From contig WOUZ01000006.1 in NCBI GenBank assembly GCA_009773165.1, positions 124,001 through 188,000 on the forward strand: DNA of 64,000 nt, in the 5' to 3' direction. The position numbers and the translations under genes are program-made. This document shows, in pieces, positions 34,253 through 44,972 of the stretch. The DNA is from Bacteroidota bacterium. GTDB lineage: Bacteria; Bacteroidota; Bacteroidia; Bacteroidales; F082. Every line of letters begins with the position of its first letter. Within the stretch, counting starts at the first letter, position 1. The notes under the pieces are model-generated. The model did no database searches and was not told the origin of the DNA. It saw only the letters and a program-made list of their open reading frames with translations.

Positions 34253-34256
34253 CACT

Positions 34257-34622
34257 TTACAGCAACAGTTGTCGCGGCGTCGTGAGGCGTCGAGGAAAGT
34301 CAGGACAGCACAGGGCATCATACTTCTTAACGGGAAGGTAGCAAACAGGAAACTGTATGCTAACAGCAAGTGCCACAGAAAATTACCGCCCCGATTCGTC
34401 GGGGTAAGGGTGAAAACGTGAGGTAAGAGCTCACGGCTTTTTTGGTGACAAAGAAGCGGGTAAACCTTATGAGCTGCAAGACCAAATATGCCGGCAATGT
34501 TTCGCTTTGCGAAATGAAAGGGCGGCCCGTCTGAGTCGGTGGGTAGGTTGCTAGAGCCTTTTGGTGACAAAAGGCCCAGATAAATGACAACATAGTACAG
34601 AATCCTGCTTATGATGCTGTAA
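34257..34622 (+). ncRNA. rnpB: RNase P RNA (class A)
   Basis: Catalytic RNA that matures tRNA 5' ends. P1 is seen as TTACAGCA (34257-34264) pairing perfectly with TGCTGTAA (34615-34622). The universal core is present: GAGGAAAGTC followed by CAGGAC, the AAGTGCCACAGAAAATTACC segment, GGGTGAAAACGTGAGGTAAGAG, and the 3' ACAGAATCCTGCTTAT. CAGGA (34301-34305) and TCCTG (34603-34607) have changed together relative to the common CGGGC/CCCGG form, evidence for the helix. Length, about 366 nt, fits class A. Ends are estimated from pairing. A UUCG-capped terminator follows. Confidence 0.95.
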
Positions 34623-34624
34623 AC

Positions 34625-34656
34625 AAACAGGTTAGCCTTCGGGTTAGCCTGTTTTG
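34625..34656 (+). terminator. Terminator hairpin after RNase P RNA
   Basis: AACAGG (34626-34631) pairs with CCTGTT (34648-34653), and CC pairs with GG around a TTCG tetraloop (34638-34641), with an internal loop between. A TTTT run follows. Confidence 0.65.
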
Positions 34657-34823
34657 TAACTATTGAAAATTGTACGAGGTATTCCAAAACTATAAAAATA
34701 GGAAGTGACTTTTTTCACCTAATTCAATGAATGATCATCAAGAAATGAAAAAAACAGCAATAAGTTACCCCTGTCAGCGTTTCAGCATCATGTTAGTAAT
34801 TAATTAATTTTCTAACTGTTTTA

Positions 34824-34831
34824 TACATTTG
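34824..34831 (+). promoter_or_regulatory. Predicted Bacteroidota -7 element for the large TPR gene
   Basis: TACATTTG matches TAnnTTTG, 21 bp before ATG 34852. The preceding bases 34657-34823 hold no gene or strong signal; a weak dyad GTGA/TCAC lies near 34705. Confidence 0.5.
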
Positions 34832-34851
34832 ACCATAAATCATTGCCAAAT

Positions 34852-37848
34852 ATGAAGAATCCTTTTGTGCTTTTAATAGTTGTTCTGCTAATCCCTTTGT
34901 TTCATATCACCGTTTTTGCACAACAGAATTATTACTTCGACGAAACGAACCAACTATTCAGAGAGTGTGTCGAACTGGTTCAAAAAGAGCAGTATGGCTC
35001 TGCACGAGAACTTATAAGCCAAATGAAATCAGGCAAGACCGATCTTTCAGAAACGCTTTTAACAGATTTGGCTTATTATGATGCCATGTGTGCAGTGATG
35101 ATGAGCGATAAGGATGCATCAGAACGTATTTCAGATTTTAGCAGATTAAACCGAAGCAGCAAATGGAATGGGCGAATGGATTTCCTCCAAGGAAGGGTTC
35201 AGTTCGAACAGAAAAGGTATTCAGACGCGCTTAATGCTTTTAACAAAGTTGAGGACAAAGACTTAGCGCCTTTCGAACTTTTTGAACTTGCTTATAAAAA
35301 AGGTTTCTGCCATATGAAGCAGAATTCAACAGATGAGGCACTTGTGGAGTTCACAAAAGCTACTGAGTCGCCAAACCCTTATAAAAACGCTTCACTCTAT
35401 TATTCTGGTCATATTTATTACACCCTCCAGCAGAACGAAAAGGCTATGGCTTCTTTTAGCCAGATCAAAAGCAATTCAACCTACAAAAAAATCATTGTAT
35501 ACTATTTGCTTCAGATCGATTATAGAAATGGTAACTATAGTGAAGTAGCTGAAAATGGAAAAGAATTATTAAAAAACGCGGATACAAAAAAAAGAGCTGA
35601 AATTTTACCCCTTCTCGCTGACGCTTCATTTAAAACAAATGATCTGAAAGCTGCTTTAGAGTATTACCTTCAACTTGAAAAGCAAAGTCGCAGCCAACTA
35701 TCGCGGCAAGATTTATATCAGATGGGTTTAATTCGTTATCAATCAGGATTATACAAAGAAGCAATAATTAGTTTTCAGAAACTGAATGGTGATAGCGACA
35801 GTCTCGACCAACATGCTGCGTATTTGCTTGCACATTGTTATTTGAAAACTGATCAGAAAATTTTTGCCAGAACAGCTTTTTTAAGTGCTTATAAAAACGA
35901 TCAGGACAAGCAGATGAGCATCGATGCCTTGCTTAATTATGCGCGGTTAAGTCAGGAAACAGGCAGCGATCCATACAATGAGGCAACTACTCTTTTACAG
36001 CAATTCCTCGAAAAAAACCCACAGTCAAGTCATAAAAAAGAAGTGCACGAACTACTTGTTCAACTCTATCTTACCACCAAAAATTATGATGCTGCGCTTT
36101 TATCGCTGGAAAGCAATAAAAATGATCCTGAAATGCAAGCTGTATACGAACAGCTGATTTTTTCGCTGGCAATTGATCTTTTCAATCAAAGTCAATTTGA
36201 TAAGTCGATAAGCTATTTCAAAAAAATAAACACTTCGGCCAATCAGGTGAATTCAGCTGCTGCTTTATTTTGGACAGCTGAATCATACTATCGGTTAAAA
36301 AACTATGTTGATGCTCAGAGTCATTACAAAAAGTTCTTTGCGCACCGGTCAGCATCGAAAACCGAGCTCTCACAACTTGCTACCTATAATCTGGCTTACT
36401 CCTATTTTCAGCTAAAGCAATATCCCTCAGCATTACTTTCATTTAAGCAATACCTCAGCAATCCATTAGCAGGACAACCTAAAATTACTGCTGATGCCAC
36501 GTGTCGGATTGGAGACTGCTATTTTATAAACAAGGAGTATTCGAAAGCAATTGAAGCATATAAACCAATAATTGCTGTACGTCAAACTGAGTCAGATTAT
36601 GCCTTGTTTCAAACTGCCATGGCCTTTGGAGCTCAGGGTAAATACAATGAAAAAATAGCACACCTCGATCAGATCGTGAAGCAATACAATCAATCGCCCT
36701 ACTACGATCAGGCTTTATACGAAATGGGTGCTACCAATCTGATTATGAATGATTCACGATCTGCAATTGCGATGTTCGACAAACTTGTAAAAGAAAGACC
36801 CCGATCAAGTTTTGCCCGCGAATCCATGTTAAAAATCGGTTTGATCTATTTTAATAATAACCAGAATCAAGAGGCAATAGCTTCGTTGAAAAAGGTTGCA
36901 GAAAGCTATCCCGGTACTCCTGACGCCCGTGAAGCGCTCAACACGCTCAAGGTTATTTACATGGAAAACAATGCAATAGGCGAATATTTCAGTCTAACCA
37001 AAAAACTGGGATTCGGACAGATGAGCAATAGTGAGCAAGACTCACTTGCTTTTGTAATGGCTGAAAACTTTTATACAGAAAATCGTTTTCAAGAAGCGGA
37101 AAGTTCATTGAAGTCGTATTTAAACACCTACCCTCAAGGCTCTTACCTTCCATCAGCGCATTATTATCTGTCGAAGATATTGTTAAAAAACAATCCTGAA
37201 GATGCACTGCCTCATTTGGTATTTCTAATTGAAAACCCAAAGAACCCTTATCTGGAAGAAGCCTTGCTTGAAGCAGCGAGAATTTATTATGATAATGAGA
37301 ACTATCAGGAGGCTCAGAAAGCCTATGAAAGCCTCCTCATTACGACGTCACAGCCGCTTCAAAAAACTGAGGCTCTCGAAGGTGTTATGAAATGTTTTTT
37401 CTTCACAGGCGACTTTTCTCAGGCTGTTTCCAAGGCTGAAAACTTACTTAACGATCCCAATGCATCATCAAATCAAACGCGACAGGCTCATTATATTGCA
37501 GGTAAGTCGTTATTTGAAACGAAAGATTTCACCAATGCAAAAAGCCATCTGATGGAGGTTCAACGCAGTGGAAACGATGTATTAGGTGCTGAGGCGTATT
37601 ACCTTCTGGCTAAAATAAATTATGAAAATGGTTATCTTGATGATGCTGAAAATCAAATATTTGACCTTTCCGAGAAGTTTAGAAGGCAAGAGTACTGGGT
37701 TGCTAAAGGATTTTTACTTTTAGCCGATATTTATGTAAAAAACAACAACATTTTTCAGGCAAAAGAAACCTTGAAAAGTATTGTTGACAATTACAAAGGC
37801 GACGATTTACGTGAGGAAGCATCACGAAAGCTAGCCATGCTAAAATAA
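34852..37848 (+). CDS. Large secreted tetratricopeptide repeat protein
   Basis: About 998 residues. A signal peptide (~1-24, ending VFAQ) is followed almost entirely by TPR or Sel1-like helical pairs, for example RYSDALNAFNKVE, GLYKEAIISFQKLN, KQYPSALLSFKQYLSN, KEYSKAIEAYKPI, NRFQEAESSLKSYLNTYPQGSY. No enzymatic domain is visible, so it is a periplasmic or outer-membrane-associated scaffold. An in-frame TTG at 34843 is possible, but ATG 34852 gives the normal signal peptide. The partner outer-membrane barrel begins 11 bp downstream. Size is comparable with the T9SS TPR lipoproteins (PorW/SprE), but there is no lipobox, so I do not equate them. Confidence 0.9.
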   Translation: MKNPFVLLIVVLLIPLFHITVFAQQNYYFDETNQLFRECVELVQKEQYGSARELISQMKSGKTDLSETLLTDLAYYDAMCAVMMSDKDASERISDFSRLNRSSKWNGRMDFLQGRVQFEQKRYSDALNAFNKVEDKDLAPFELFELAYKKGFCHMKQNSTDEALVEFTKATESPNPYKNASLYYSGHIYYTLQQNEKAMASFSQIKSNSTYKKIIVYYLLQIDYRNGNYSEVAENGKELLKNADTKKRAEILPLLADASFKTNDLKAALEYYLQLEKQSRSQLSRQDLYQMGLIRYQSGLYKEAIISFQKLNGDSDSLDQHAAYLLAHCYLKTDQKIFARTAFLSAYKNDQDKQMSIDALLNYARLSQETGSDPYNEATTLLQQFLEKNPQSSHKKEVHELLVQLYLTTKNYDAALLSLESNKNDPEMQAVYEQLIFSLAIDLFNQSQFDKSISYFKKINTSANQVNSAAALFWTAESYYRLKNYVDAQSHYKKFFAHRSASKTELSQLATYNLAYSYFQLKQYPSALLSFKQYLSNPLAGQPKITADATCRIGDCYFINKEYSKAIEAYKPIIAVRQTESDYALFQTAMAFGAQGKYNEKIAHLDQIVKQYNQSPYYDQALYEMGATNLIMNDSRSAIAMFDKLVKERPRSSFARESMLKIGLIYFNNNQNQEAIASLKKVAESYPGTPDAREALNTLKVIYMENNAIGEYFSLTKKLGFGQMSNSEQDSLAFVMAENFYTENRFQEAESSLKSYLNTYPQGSYLPSAHYYLSKILLKNNPEDALPHLVFLIENPKNPYLEEALLEAARIYYDNENYQEAQKAYESLLITTSQPLQKTEALEGVMKCFFFTGDFSQAVSKAENLLNDPNASSNQTRQAHYIAGKSLFETKDFTNAKSHLMEVQRSGNDVLGAEAYYLLAKINYENGYLDDAENQIFDLSEKFRRQEYWVAKGFLLLADIYVKNNNIFQAKETLKSIVDNYKGDDLREEASRKLAMLK

Positions 37849-37859
37849 AAAAGACAATC

Positions 37860-39575
37860 ATGAAATACCTCATATTTTCAACAAAGATATCCATGAAAAC
37901 TACTAAAGAGTTGGTTAACAGTAAATTAATATATCTGGTCCTGCTTTTAATTATTGTTGCAACACATCTTTCAGGTCAGAGTCATAATGAAAAAGTGACC
38001 ATTTTCAGTGCTTTTCAACCGAGTCTTCGTGAGGCTTCAAAAATAAACATCAACCCTGATCCTCAATCGCCGGTAATAAAATCAGGTGGATTGAATTTCA
38101 GCAACATTGAGCGGGTAATTGATGTTAAATCAGATCCTCCGCTTATCGCTTTTACTCAGGTTAAGACTGATGAAAAATCGGAGAAATTCCGAAATTATTT
38201 AAAGGCTGCTTTAGGCTCGAATTTAAGTCCATTTTTCCTCTTCCAACACCATTCGGCCTTTAGCAAAAACATGGAGTTCGACCTTGGTATTCGTCACCAG
38301 TCATCCTGGATAAATGTTAAAGATTATGCCCCTTCAACCTGGATGAAAAACGATTTTACAATGGGCACGCACAATGTGTTAGGCGAGCATTTATGGCATA
38401 ATGAAGTTGTTTATAAGTTTGACAACTTTCATTATTATGGTTTTATGCCGGATGATTTTAGTGGAATAACGGTTGAGAAAGATCTGTTAAAACAGCATTA
38501 TCAGCGAATTGGTTTCAAAAGTACCATTCAAAGCAATTATAGGGATATCAACTCATTACATCATGAAGTTAGTGTGTCCTATCATAATTTTTCAGACAGC
38601 CACAAACACTATGAAAATCAAATTAAAGTCGATGGAACGTTGAAAAAATATTATGAATGGTTTCGCTTCGATAGCAAGCAAATGGCAGCAGTTGATTTAC
38701 AGGCAAATTTCTACTCAAGAGGTGATTCGTTGGTTGAAAACCGAAGTTATTATGTCAAAGCCCGCCCCTATTTACAAATCTCAGGCAGCTTTTATGAAGT
38801 TCAGGCTGGCGTTTTGTTGACACTTGCCAATGATTCAAGCAGTAAGTTTTTCGTCCACCCTCTGATATCCGGAAAGCTTTTCCTTTTTGAAGATAAGGTC
38901 GAACTTTATGCGCAGTTTGAAGGGGAGAACAACTATCACTCACTGAATGATTTGACAAATGAAAACCCATTTTTGAAGCCGGGTGAAGCAAGTTGGTGGA
39001 GCAACACAAAACAATCATTTAAAACAGGTATTAAAACGGGTGTAATTCCAAAACTTGATTTAAACATTGGCATAAGCTACGCTAAGATCGAAAATGGCGG
39101 TTTCTATGTTACTGACACGAGCACACTATTCAGAAATTTCCTTACAGTTGAGCTGGATAAATACCAACAGCTTCGTTTCCTTGCTCAGGCTTCCTACCAT
39201 CATACCGATAAACTCCAGTCGTCAATAAGCCTGACCTTTGATAAAAACGAAACAGAATCGCTGGAAAAAGCCTGGCATTTACCTGAATTTCAAGGTCAAT
39301 GGGAGTTAAATTACAAACTTGATGATAATTGGAGTTTTGAGACCGGATTACTTTTGATGGGCGAACGTTTTGCTCCAGGCAATAACACCTCTTCGTTCAA
39401 ACCCATTCGGTTGAAACCTGTCACTGATCTCAATTTTGCTGTCAACTACAACTTTTCCAAGCAATTTGCTGTTTTTGCCCAGTTAAACAATGCTTTAAAC
39501 AACCGTTACGAGCGCTATTACAATTATCCTGTTCAGGGCTTACAGCTTTTTGGTGGTATGAGTCTTCGTTTCTAG
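37860..39575 (+). CDS. Outer-membrane beta-barrel protein (TonB-receptor-like barrel, no plug)
   Basis: A 571-residue outer-membrane protein. The N-terminus is a signal; the internal start at 37893 (MKTTKELVNSKLIYLVLLL) gives a cleaner signal peptide ending HLSGQ. A short conserved-looking segment follows (VTIFSAFQPSLREASKININPDP). The rest is alternating beta strands rich in aromatic residues, closing with NNALNNRYERYYNYPVQG and the terminal SLRF, as in TonB-dependent receptor barrels. There is no plug domain, so it is a receptor-like barrel rather than a full transporter. It is coupled to the TPR gene (11 bp gap), and the two probably form one complex. Confidence 0.82.
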   Translation: MKYLIFSTKISMKTTKELVNSKLIYLVLLLIIVATHLSGQSHNEKVTIFSAFQPSLREASKININPDPQSPVIKSGGLNFSNIERVIDVKSDPPLIAFTQVKTDEKSEKFRNYLKAALGSNLSPFFLFQHHSAFSKNMEFDLGIRHQSSWINVKDYAPSTWMKNDFTMGTHNVLGEHLWHNEVVYKFDNFHYYGFMPDDFSGITVEKDLLKQHYQRIGFKSTIQSNYRDINSLHHEVSVSYHNFSDSHKHYENQIKVDGTLKKYYEWFRFDSKQMAAVDLQANFYSRGDSLVENRSYYVKARPYLQISGSFYEVQAGVLLTLANDSSSKFFVHPLISGKLFLFEDKVELYAQFEGENNYHSLNDLTNENPFLKPGEASWWSNTKQSFKTGIKTGVIPKLDLNIGISYAKIENGGFYVTDTSTLFRNFLTVELDKYQQLRFLAQASYHHTDKLQSSISLTFDKNETESLEKAWHLPEFQGQWELNYKLDDNWSFETGLLLMGERFAPGNNTSSFKPIRLKPVTDLNFAVNYNFSKQFAVFAQLNNALNNRYERYYNYPVQGLQLFGGMSLRF

Positions 39576-39656
39576 AAAGCTAAAAATTACCGGCTCATTT
39601 CGGATTATCCATACAATAATTTCAATGTTTTTTTTCTCATTTAATTAATGTGAAGC

Positions 39657-39698
39657 TATCAACACATTGTTTCACACGATTGCACCGGATTGTTGATA
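39657..39698. repeat. Inverted repeat upstream of gyrB
   Basis: TATCAACA (39657-39664) and TGTTGATA (39691-39698) are perfect inverted repeats separated by 26 bp, about 50 bp upstream of the gyrB -7 element. It could be an operator or a weak hairpin; no T run follows. The remaining bases of the 215-bp gap show only the gyrB promoter. Confidence 0.35.
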
Positions 39699-39749
39699 AA
39701 AACTCACATTTATGGTAAAAGCTCATAAAAATCAATGAACTAAAATGCT

Positions 39750-39757
39750 TACTTTTG
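39750..39757 (+). promoter_or_regulatory. Predicted Bacteroidota -7 element for gyrB
   Basis: TACTTTTG matches TAnnTTTG, 33 bp before the gyrB start codon. Confidence 0.55.
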
Positions 39758-39781
39758 CAAGTTGTTTTTAGAAAACTTTGA

Positions 39782-41755
<1,974 letters not shown>

Positions 41756-41772
41756 AACTTAAAAATAGATTT

Positions 41773-41809
41773 AAAAGCCTGATTTGAAACTTCATATCAG
41801 GCTTTTTTT
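41773..41809 (+). terminator. Intrinsic terminator after gyrB
   Basis: AAAAGCCTGAT (41773-41783) pairs with ATCAGGCTTTT (41796-41806), followed by further T residues. Confidence 0.9.
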
Positions 41810-41913
41810 GTGGTTTAGATTTGAAGAGTAGTTGAAGATTTTATAGGCCTCACTTTGTAAGATTCTTGAATAAAAGCAGTTAAATCTATAATGTTTGTTT
41901 AAAATTATCTGTA

Positions 41914-42573
41914 ATGATCACTTTTGATGATTTTCCTTCGCCGAAGCAGTCTTGTACTCTCTGCCAAAAGGAATCTGTCATCTTTTATAAGAATCCACGC
42001 CAGACCTTTTTCCAATGCCAGCAATGCGAAGGGATTTTTTTAAATCCTACACAACGACTCACACCAATTAAGGAAAGAATGAGGTATGATTTGCATCAAA
42101 ACAACCCGGATAATAGTGGCTACAAAGCGTATGTGAAACCAGTAATTGATAAAATAAAACAAAATGAATCTTTGTCAGCGCTATGTCTGGATTATGGAAG
42201 CGGGCCTTCATCAGTTGTCATTCACCTGCTTGAGGAACTTGGGTATCAACCAAAAGAATACGACCCTTTTTTTCATCCGGATACAACTGTTTTTGACCAA
42301 AACTATCATTTTATAACCTGTACCGAAGTGATGGAGCACTTCTACAAACCATTGGAAGAATTTCAAAAGCTCTATAATTTACTCCTTCCCGGAGGACAAA
42401 TCTATTGTATGACACGTCTTTATGGTCCTGAAATTGATTTTTCAACCTGGTTCTACAAGAATGATGCGACACATGTTTTTATTTATACAGCTACGACAAT
42501 AGACTATCTAAAAAAAATTCTAGGTTTCCAAAATGCGGTGATTGAGGACAAGTTAATTACATTCACAAAATAG
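41914..42573 (+). CDS. Class I SAM-dependent methyltransferase with N-terminal zinc-ribbon-like motif
   Basis: A 219-residue cytoplasmic methyltransferase of unknown substrate. Two CxxC pairs near the N-terminus (CTLCQKE, CQQCEG) suggest a structural zinc site. The SAM-binding motif I is CLDYGSGPSSVVI (~90-102), and the later motif HFITCTEVMEHFYKPLEEF, followed by LLLPGGQIYCMTRLY, is of the Methyltransf_23 type. The C-terminal WFYKNDATHVFIY is typical of that family. It stands alone between the gyrB terminator and the convergent xdh operon. Confidence 0.85.
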   Translation: MITFDDFPSPKQSCTLCQKESVIFYKNPRQTFFQCQQCEGIFLNPTQRLTPIKERMRYDLHQNNPDNSGYKAYVKPVIDKIKQNESLSALCLDYGSGPSSVVIHLLEELGYQPKEYDPFFHPDTTVFDQNYHFITCTEVMEHFYKPLEEFQKLYNLLLPGGQIYCMTRLYGPEIDFSTWFYKNDATHVFIYTATTIDYLKKILGFQNAVIEDKLITFTK

Positions 42574-42668
42574 ATACTTCTCTATATTACCCTAATTCTT
42601 GAGGAGTCTCAGGAAGTTAAAAGATGTTTCAATAATTCTTTGAAACTATCACAAATTCCAAAACCCAA

Positions 42669-44972
42669 TTATCTCTTTTCCAAGCTCTTTACCGCACGAA
42701 GTATCAATTCTTGATTAGCAGGCAAAGCAAAGAAGGGCTCATTTTGGTGATTATCAACTGACGAAACAGCATCTTTCATTGCTAACCAAACAGAAAGAGC
42801 GAGCATTAAAGGAGGTTCGCCAACAGCTTTGCTTTGTCGGATTGTTGTCGGATTAGGTGCATCGCGTAATAAACTCACATTCAGCACCTCAGGGATATCA
42901 CAAGCTGTTGGAATTTTATAGGTATCGGGTGATTTATTCAGCAGTTTACCATTCGCGTCGTAGCGCAATGTTACCATTGTACACCATCCCACGCCTTGGA
43001 TAAACCCGCCAAGAACTTGTCCCAAATCGATCTTTTCGTTGATGCTATTGCCAGCATCATGCAATATGTCCGACCGTAACAAACGTGTCATGCCGGTAAG
43101 AATATCCACTTCAACCTCAGAAACAGCCATGCCAAAAGCAAAATAATGAAAAGGACGACCACTACCCTTCTCTTTATCAAAATGCAAATCAGGAGTCCCA
43201 TAAAAACCTGTCGAACTCAAACTTACCTGGTTCATATACGCTTTTAACACCAAATCGTTGAAAAGAATTTTTTGATTTGGGCGTAGCGACGAATAAACAT
43301 GATCGTCTTCATAAATCATTTTCTCTTTATCAGCTTCAGTCAGTTTTAATAATCTAACTGCAAACTCCGTCAGCCTTTCTTTTAGCGTCAGAATGGCATT
43401 TCTTACAGCCATACCATTTAGATCTGTACCTGAAGAGGCCGCTGTTGGTGAGGTATTGGGAACTTTGGAAGTATTTGTGGGACTAACACGAATCTTGCTT
43501 TCATCAATACCAAGTTCAGTAGCAGCAATCTGAATCATTTTGGTATGCAAACCCTGACCCATCTCTGTCCCACCATGATTCAACAGAACAGTGCCATCCT
43601 TGTAAATATTTACCAGAGCCCCAGCCTGATTAAGAAAAGAAGTTGTAAAGGAGATGCCAAACTTCACGGGGGTAAGGGCAAGTCCACGCTTTACATATTC
43701 ATGGGTTGAGTTAAAGTCGTTAACATGGTTTCTTCTGTTAAAGTAATCAGCTTGTTTGATTAGTTGATCCCACAAAAGAAAGAGCCTGTTATTCTCAATT
43801 GTTTGGCCAAAATGCGTAATATTTTGTTTATCAAGACCATAAAAATTTCGATACCTTACCTCGGCGGCATCCATTTTAAGAAATCGTGCAACGCTGTCAA
43901 TTGCATGTTCGATTACTGCCATCCCCTGCGGTCCGCCGAAACCCCTGAAAGCCGTATTTGACGGTAAGTTTGTTCGCCACATCGTAGCTGTTACCTTCAT
44001 ATCAGGTATATAATAACTACTTGCGGCGTGAAACATAGCCCTTTCCAAAATGGCCATCGATAAATCTGTCGCATAACCTGCATTGCCATTCAGATCGACG
44101 ATATACGACAGAATCAATCCCTTATCATCAAATCCGATGTAATAATCGGCTTGAAAAGGATGCCGCTTGCCTGTCGAAAGCTGATCCTCATCACGGTTAA
44201 AGATCATCTTTACAGGCCGCTGCGTCGCATGTGCCAATAATGCAGTCCAGGCTGCAATGTGATTTGCCTGTGTTTCCTTACCTCCAAAACCTCCACCCAT
44301 CCGCATCACTTCGCAGCAAACCTGATTTGCTTGTTTGCCAAGAACTTCAGCAACCACAAACTGAACTTCGGTTGGATTTTGAGATGATGCAAACACACTC
44401 ATACTTCCATTCTCACTTGGAACACAGTAGGCTGCATGTGTTTCCAGATACCAATGCTCTTGTCCACCTAATGATATTTGGCCACCAAGCTGGTGTGGAG
44501 CATCCTTGATTTTCTCAATGGGATTACCCCGTTGCATTTCACGGGTAGGCGCAATTCGTGCATTTTTATGAATTGCATCATCGATTGTGATGATGGGGTC
44601 AAGTAACTCAAATTCGATTTTGATTTCTTTTGCCGCCTTTCGTGCCGCCATTTCAGTTTCAGCAACAATTAAAAAGATCGCCTGACCAACACAATACACA
44701 TCTTCCTCTGCCAGACATGGTTCATCATGAACGAGGGGATTTAAGCTATTCACACCCGGTATGCGCTTGAAATCCAAAATATCAACGAGCCCTGGTAACG
44801 CTAAGGCTGATGAAAAATCATAAGATCGGATTCTTGCTCTGGCATGCGGACTTGAAAACACAATTCCGGCCAGTGTATCTGACGCATAATTTATATCACT
44901 GATATAAAGCGCTTTACCTGTAACATGTGCTTTGGCACTTTCATGAAACGATGAATTAGTAGCTGACATCAT
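42669..44972 (-). CDS. xdhB: Xanthine dehydrogenase, molybdopterin-binding subunit
   Basis: Catalytic large subunit oxidising hypoxanthine and xanthine to urate. Its 767 residues include the molybdopterin contacts GGGFGGKETQ, FRGFGGPQGM and GTEMGQGLHTKM, and the C-terminal catalytic glutamate in KAVGEPPLML. It is a separate subunit, as in Rhodobacter-type enzymes, rather than the fused eukaryotic form. It overlaps xdhA by ATGA. The gene order xdhC-xdhA-xdhB and the urate-type motifs favour xanthine; a related aldehyde oxidase is the alternative. Confidence 0.93.
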   Translation of the reverse strand: MMSATNSSFHESAKAHVTGKALYISDINYASDTLAGIVFSSPHARARIRSYDFSSALALPGLVDILDFKRIPGVNSLNPLVHDEPCLAEEDVYCVGQAIFLIVAETEMAARKAAKEIKIEFELLDPIITIDDAIHKNARIAPTREMQRGNPIEKIKDAPHQLGGQISLGGQEHWYLETHAAYCVPSENGSMSVFASSQNPTEVQFVVAEVLGKQANQVCCEVMRMGGGFGGKETQANHIAAWTALLAHATQRPVKMIFNRDEDQLSTGKRHPFQADYYIGFDDKGLILSYIVDLNGNAGYATDLSMAILERAMFHAASSYYIPDMKVTATMWRTNLPSNTAFRGFGGPQGMAVIEHAIDSVARFLKMDAAEVRYRNFYGLDKQNITHFGQTIENNRLFLLWDQLIKQADYFNRRNHVNDFNSTHEYVKRGLALTPVKFGISFTTSFLNQAGALVNIYKDGTVLLNHGGTEMGQGLHTKMIQIAATELGIDESKIRVSPTNTSKVPNTSPTAASSGTDLNGMAVRNAILTLKERLTEFAVRLLKLTEADKEKMIYEDDHVYSSLRPNQKILFNDLVLKAYMNQVSLSSTGFYGTPDLHFDKEKGSGRPFHYFAFGMAVSEVEVDILTGMTRLLRSDILHDAGNSINEKIDLGQVLGGFIQGVGWCTMVTLRYDANGKLLNKSPDTYKIPTACDIPEVLNVSLLRDAPNPTTIRQSKAVGEPPLMLALSVWLAMKDAVSSVDNHQNEPFFALPANQELILRAVKSLEKR

